From Pedosphaera sp. (GTDB lineage Bacteria > Verrucomicrobiota > Verrucomicrobiia > Limisphaerales > UBA1100): 34,777 nucleotides of DNA. The notes beneath the pieces were generated by a model, which saw only the letters and a list, made by a program, of their open reading frames with translations, was not told the DNA's origin and did not search any database. Location of the stretch: NCBI GenBank assembly GCA_009695465.1, contig SIAW01000018.1:1-34777 (forward strand). Reading direction: 5' to 3'. How positions within the stretch are numbered: position 1 is the stretch's first letter; each line of letters begins with the position of its first letter. The position numbers and the translations under genes are program-made. Shown here piece after piece: positions 33,750 through 34,777 of this stretch.

Positions 33750-34239
33750 GACGTGATTCCTCCAAGGCCCATTCCTGTCGCCCCTGCGGATGGCAGTGGC
33801 AATGGGCGGCAAAAAGTCCGCCGCGATGACGCCAGAACAGCGGCCAGATCTGTTCGCGATCCGTCTGCGGCGTGGGCAACGTGTCCAGTTCGTCGCGGGT
33901 GACAAAACGGAAGACGCCCTCCGCATGCGGCGGCGGCAGACTGCGCAGGCGCGGGGTAATCTCGAACAGGAACATCAGCCAATGCGCCTGTCCCTCGTAG
34001 CCGTATTCGCTGACGATGCCCGTGAGCCGACAGTCCGTCGGCGAAAGGCGCAGCCCCATCTCTTCTTCAGCCTCGCGGCAGGCGCAGGCGTGCGGCGACT
34101 CGCCATCGCGGGTGTGAAGCTTGCCGCCCGGCGGACTGAACAAGCCACGGTTGGGCTCCTTGTTCCGTTGCAACAACAGCACGCGGTCCTCCGCATCAAA
34201 ACAATAAAGCAGCGTGGCGATGTGATGCGCCAGAACCAT
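33742..34239 (-). CDS. Nudix hydrolase
   Basis: A 165-residue Nudix protein (MutT-like). The Nudix box is GGKLHTRDGESPHACACREAE followed by EEMGL (shown in parts); the REAEEEMGL half and the E-x7-R spacing are canonical, but two extra residues lie between the leading Gly and the first Glu. It hydrolyses a nucleoside-diphosphate-linked compound; the substrate is unknown. I start at ATG 34239; a TTG at 34278 is an option. The end overlaps the tadA start by eight bases. The gap of 57 bases to the membrane protein upstream shows nothing clear. Confidence 0.87.
   Translation of the reverse strand: MVLAHHIATLLYCFDAEDRVLLLQRNKEPNRGLFSPPGGKLHTRDGESPHACACREAEEEMGLRLSPTDCRLTGIVSEYGYEGQAHWLMFLFEITPRLRSLPPPHAEGVFRFVTRDELDTLPTPQTDREQIWPLFWRHRGGLFAAHCHCHPQGRQEWALEESRLV
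33758..33763 (-). promoter_or_regulatory. Shine-Dalgarno supporting the TTG start of tadA
   Basis: GGAGGA on the minus strand, eight bases before TTG 33749, within the 3' end of the Nudix gene. It decides the start of tadA. Confidence 0.75.
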
Positions 34240-34296
34240 GCGGGCAGTCAAACAATCCACCGCATCCAATTCGAGCAAATTCGCCGTGGGCGCCAG

Positions 34297-34773
34297 TCAT
34301 GGGCTGCCAACAGACGCGGCAGCGGGGGCGGTGGATTTGCGGCGTTGTTCCGACCACAGAGCCATGCCCATGCAAATGGTGTTGGCCAAGAAGCAGGCGA
34401 TCAACGTCAGCAAAATCCAGGCGAGAAGTTGCGCGGGATTAAAGGACAGCCAGCACAACGACAGGATGCCTGCCGGAAAAAGGACGCCCACCGACACGCT
34501 GCCGGCGATGACCCAGCGCGTGTTCATCAGATGCAACGCGGCCAGCGACAACGCCGCCTGCGCGCCACAAGCCAGCACCGCCGCCCCCACCAGCAACCAT
34601 GCGATGGCGGTTTGTTCGGGCGCAAGGCCCAGTTGCGCGATGCGGCGCGGTGTAAAAACAAGAATGACCGCCGCCACCGCCACCGGCGCTGCCAGCACGG
34701 CCAACAGCCTGGCCTTTTGCCCAAACACCACAGCGTTGCGTGGTCGGGTGAGGTAGTCGCGCAGCTTGTTCAT
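34297..34773 (-). CDS. Four-span membrane protein of unknown function
   Basis: A 158-residue protein, nearly complete in the window (ATG 34773, four bases from the edge). A basic N-terminus (MNKLRDYLTRPRN) precedes about four hydrophobic spans at roughly 24-42, 58-80, 88-108 and 116-138, and a hydrophilic tail. I recognise no family. It is the first gene of the minus-strand run Nudix, tadA, cyclase. Because the promoter lies outside the window, whether it leads the operon is uncertain. Confidence 0.78.
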   Translation of the reverse strand: MNKLRDYLTRPRNAVVFGQKARLLAVLAAPVAVAAVILVFTPRRIAQLGLAPEQTAIAWLLVGAAVLACGAQAALSLAALHLMNTRWVIAGSVSVGVLFPAGILSLCWLSFNPAQLLAWILLTLIACFLANTICMGMALWSEQRRKSTAPAAASVGSP

Positions 34774-34777
34774 TGGT

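Noticed and set aside
1-34777. CRISPR arrays, transposases, integrases or phage genes
   Set aside because: None found: no spaced direct repeats, no transposase or integrase motifs. The HNH gene alone is not evidence of a mobile element.

Overview
The window is GC-rich, densely coded DNA from a Gram-negative bacterium of the PVC superphylum, most likely Verrucomicrobiota, with Planctomycetota as the alternative. The main evidence is a gene set typical of those phyla: a Tat-exported DUF1501 protein, a PPC-domain protein, a DUF1549/DUF1553 protein and a planctomycete-type cytochrome c fused to WD40 repeats. Exported FG-GAP/ASPIC and DUF4389 proteins and several lipoproteins fit the same picture. 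This assignment is inferred from families, not from a database match. I see no prophage, insertion sequence, CRISPR array or replication origin.

Layout. 1-72: intrinsic terminator of a gene outside the window. 205-3500: two overlapping genes for exported proteins, the second an FG-GAP/ASPIC beta-propeller; the first looks like a stand-alone copy of the second one's N-terminal domain. 3803-7340 (minus): ribose-type sugar ABC importer in the order binding lipoprotein, double ATPase, permease, with overlapping genes and a good promoter. 7413-10664: exported beta-propeller protein, zinc-ribbon/LRR protein, GYF_2 plus duplicated DUF4389 membrane protein, and a metzincin-like metalloprotease. 10814-21257: the four-gene envelope cluster DUF1501, PPC, DUF1549/1553, then cytochrome c/WD40/long coiled coil.

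21259-26899 (minus): a mixed run of GNAT acetyltransferase, small lipoprotein, argH, squalene/phytoene synthase, an exported helical protein and lysA, giving the last steps of arginine and lysine synthesis plus an isoprenoid step. 26909-28718: RluA-family pseudouridine synthase and a zinc alcohol dehydrogenase. 28756-29230: tRNA-Glu(CTC) followed after 16 bases by a RelE-like gene. 29231-31416: HNH endonuclease (minus), then an exported coiled-coil protein and rsmD. 31423-34773 (minus): membrane protein, Nudix hydrolase, tadA and a squalene-hopene-cyclase-family enzyme.

The most notable points are: (1) the last protein of the four-gene cluster has about 850 residues of alanine-rich helix built from a roughly 99-residue repeat, with a proline and an Asn-Ala-Glu-Val-like motif exactly 30 residues apart in six of seven copies; (2) genes 205-978 and 975-3500 share an ungapped conserved motif pattern that defines an unnamed helical domain; (3) the tRNA-Glu and RelE-like gene appear to share one promoter; (4) convergent genes meet with overlaps or gaps of -4, 0, 1 and 6 bases and no terminator. 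The squalene synthase and the cyclase, in separate operons 7 kb apart, suggest triterpenoid (hopanoid-like) synthesis.
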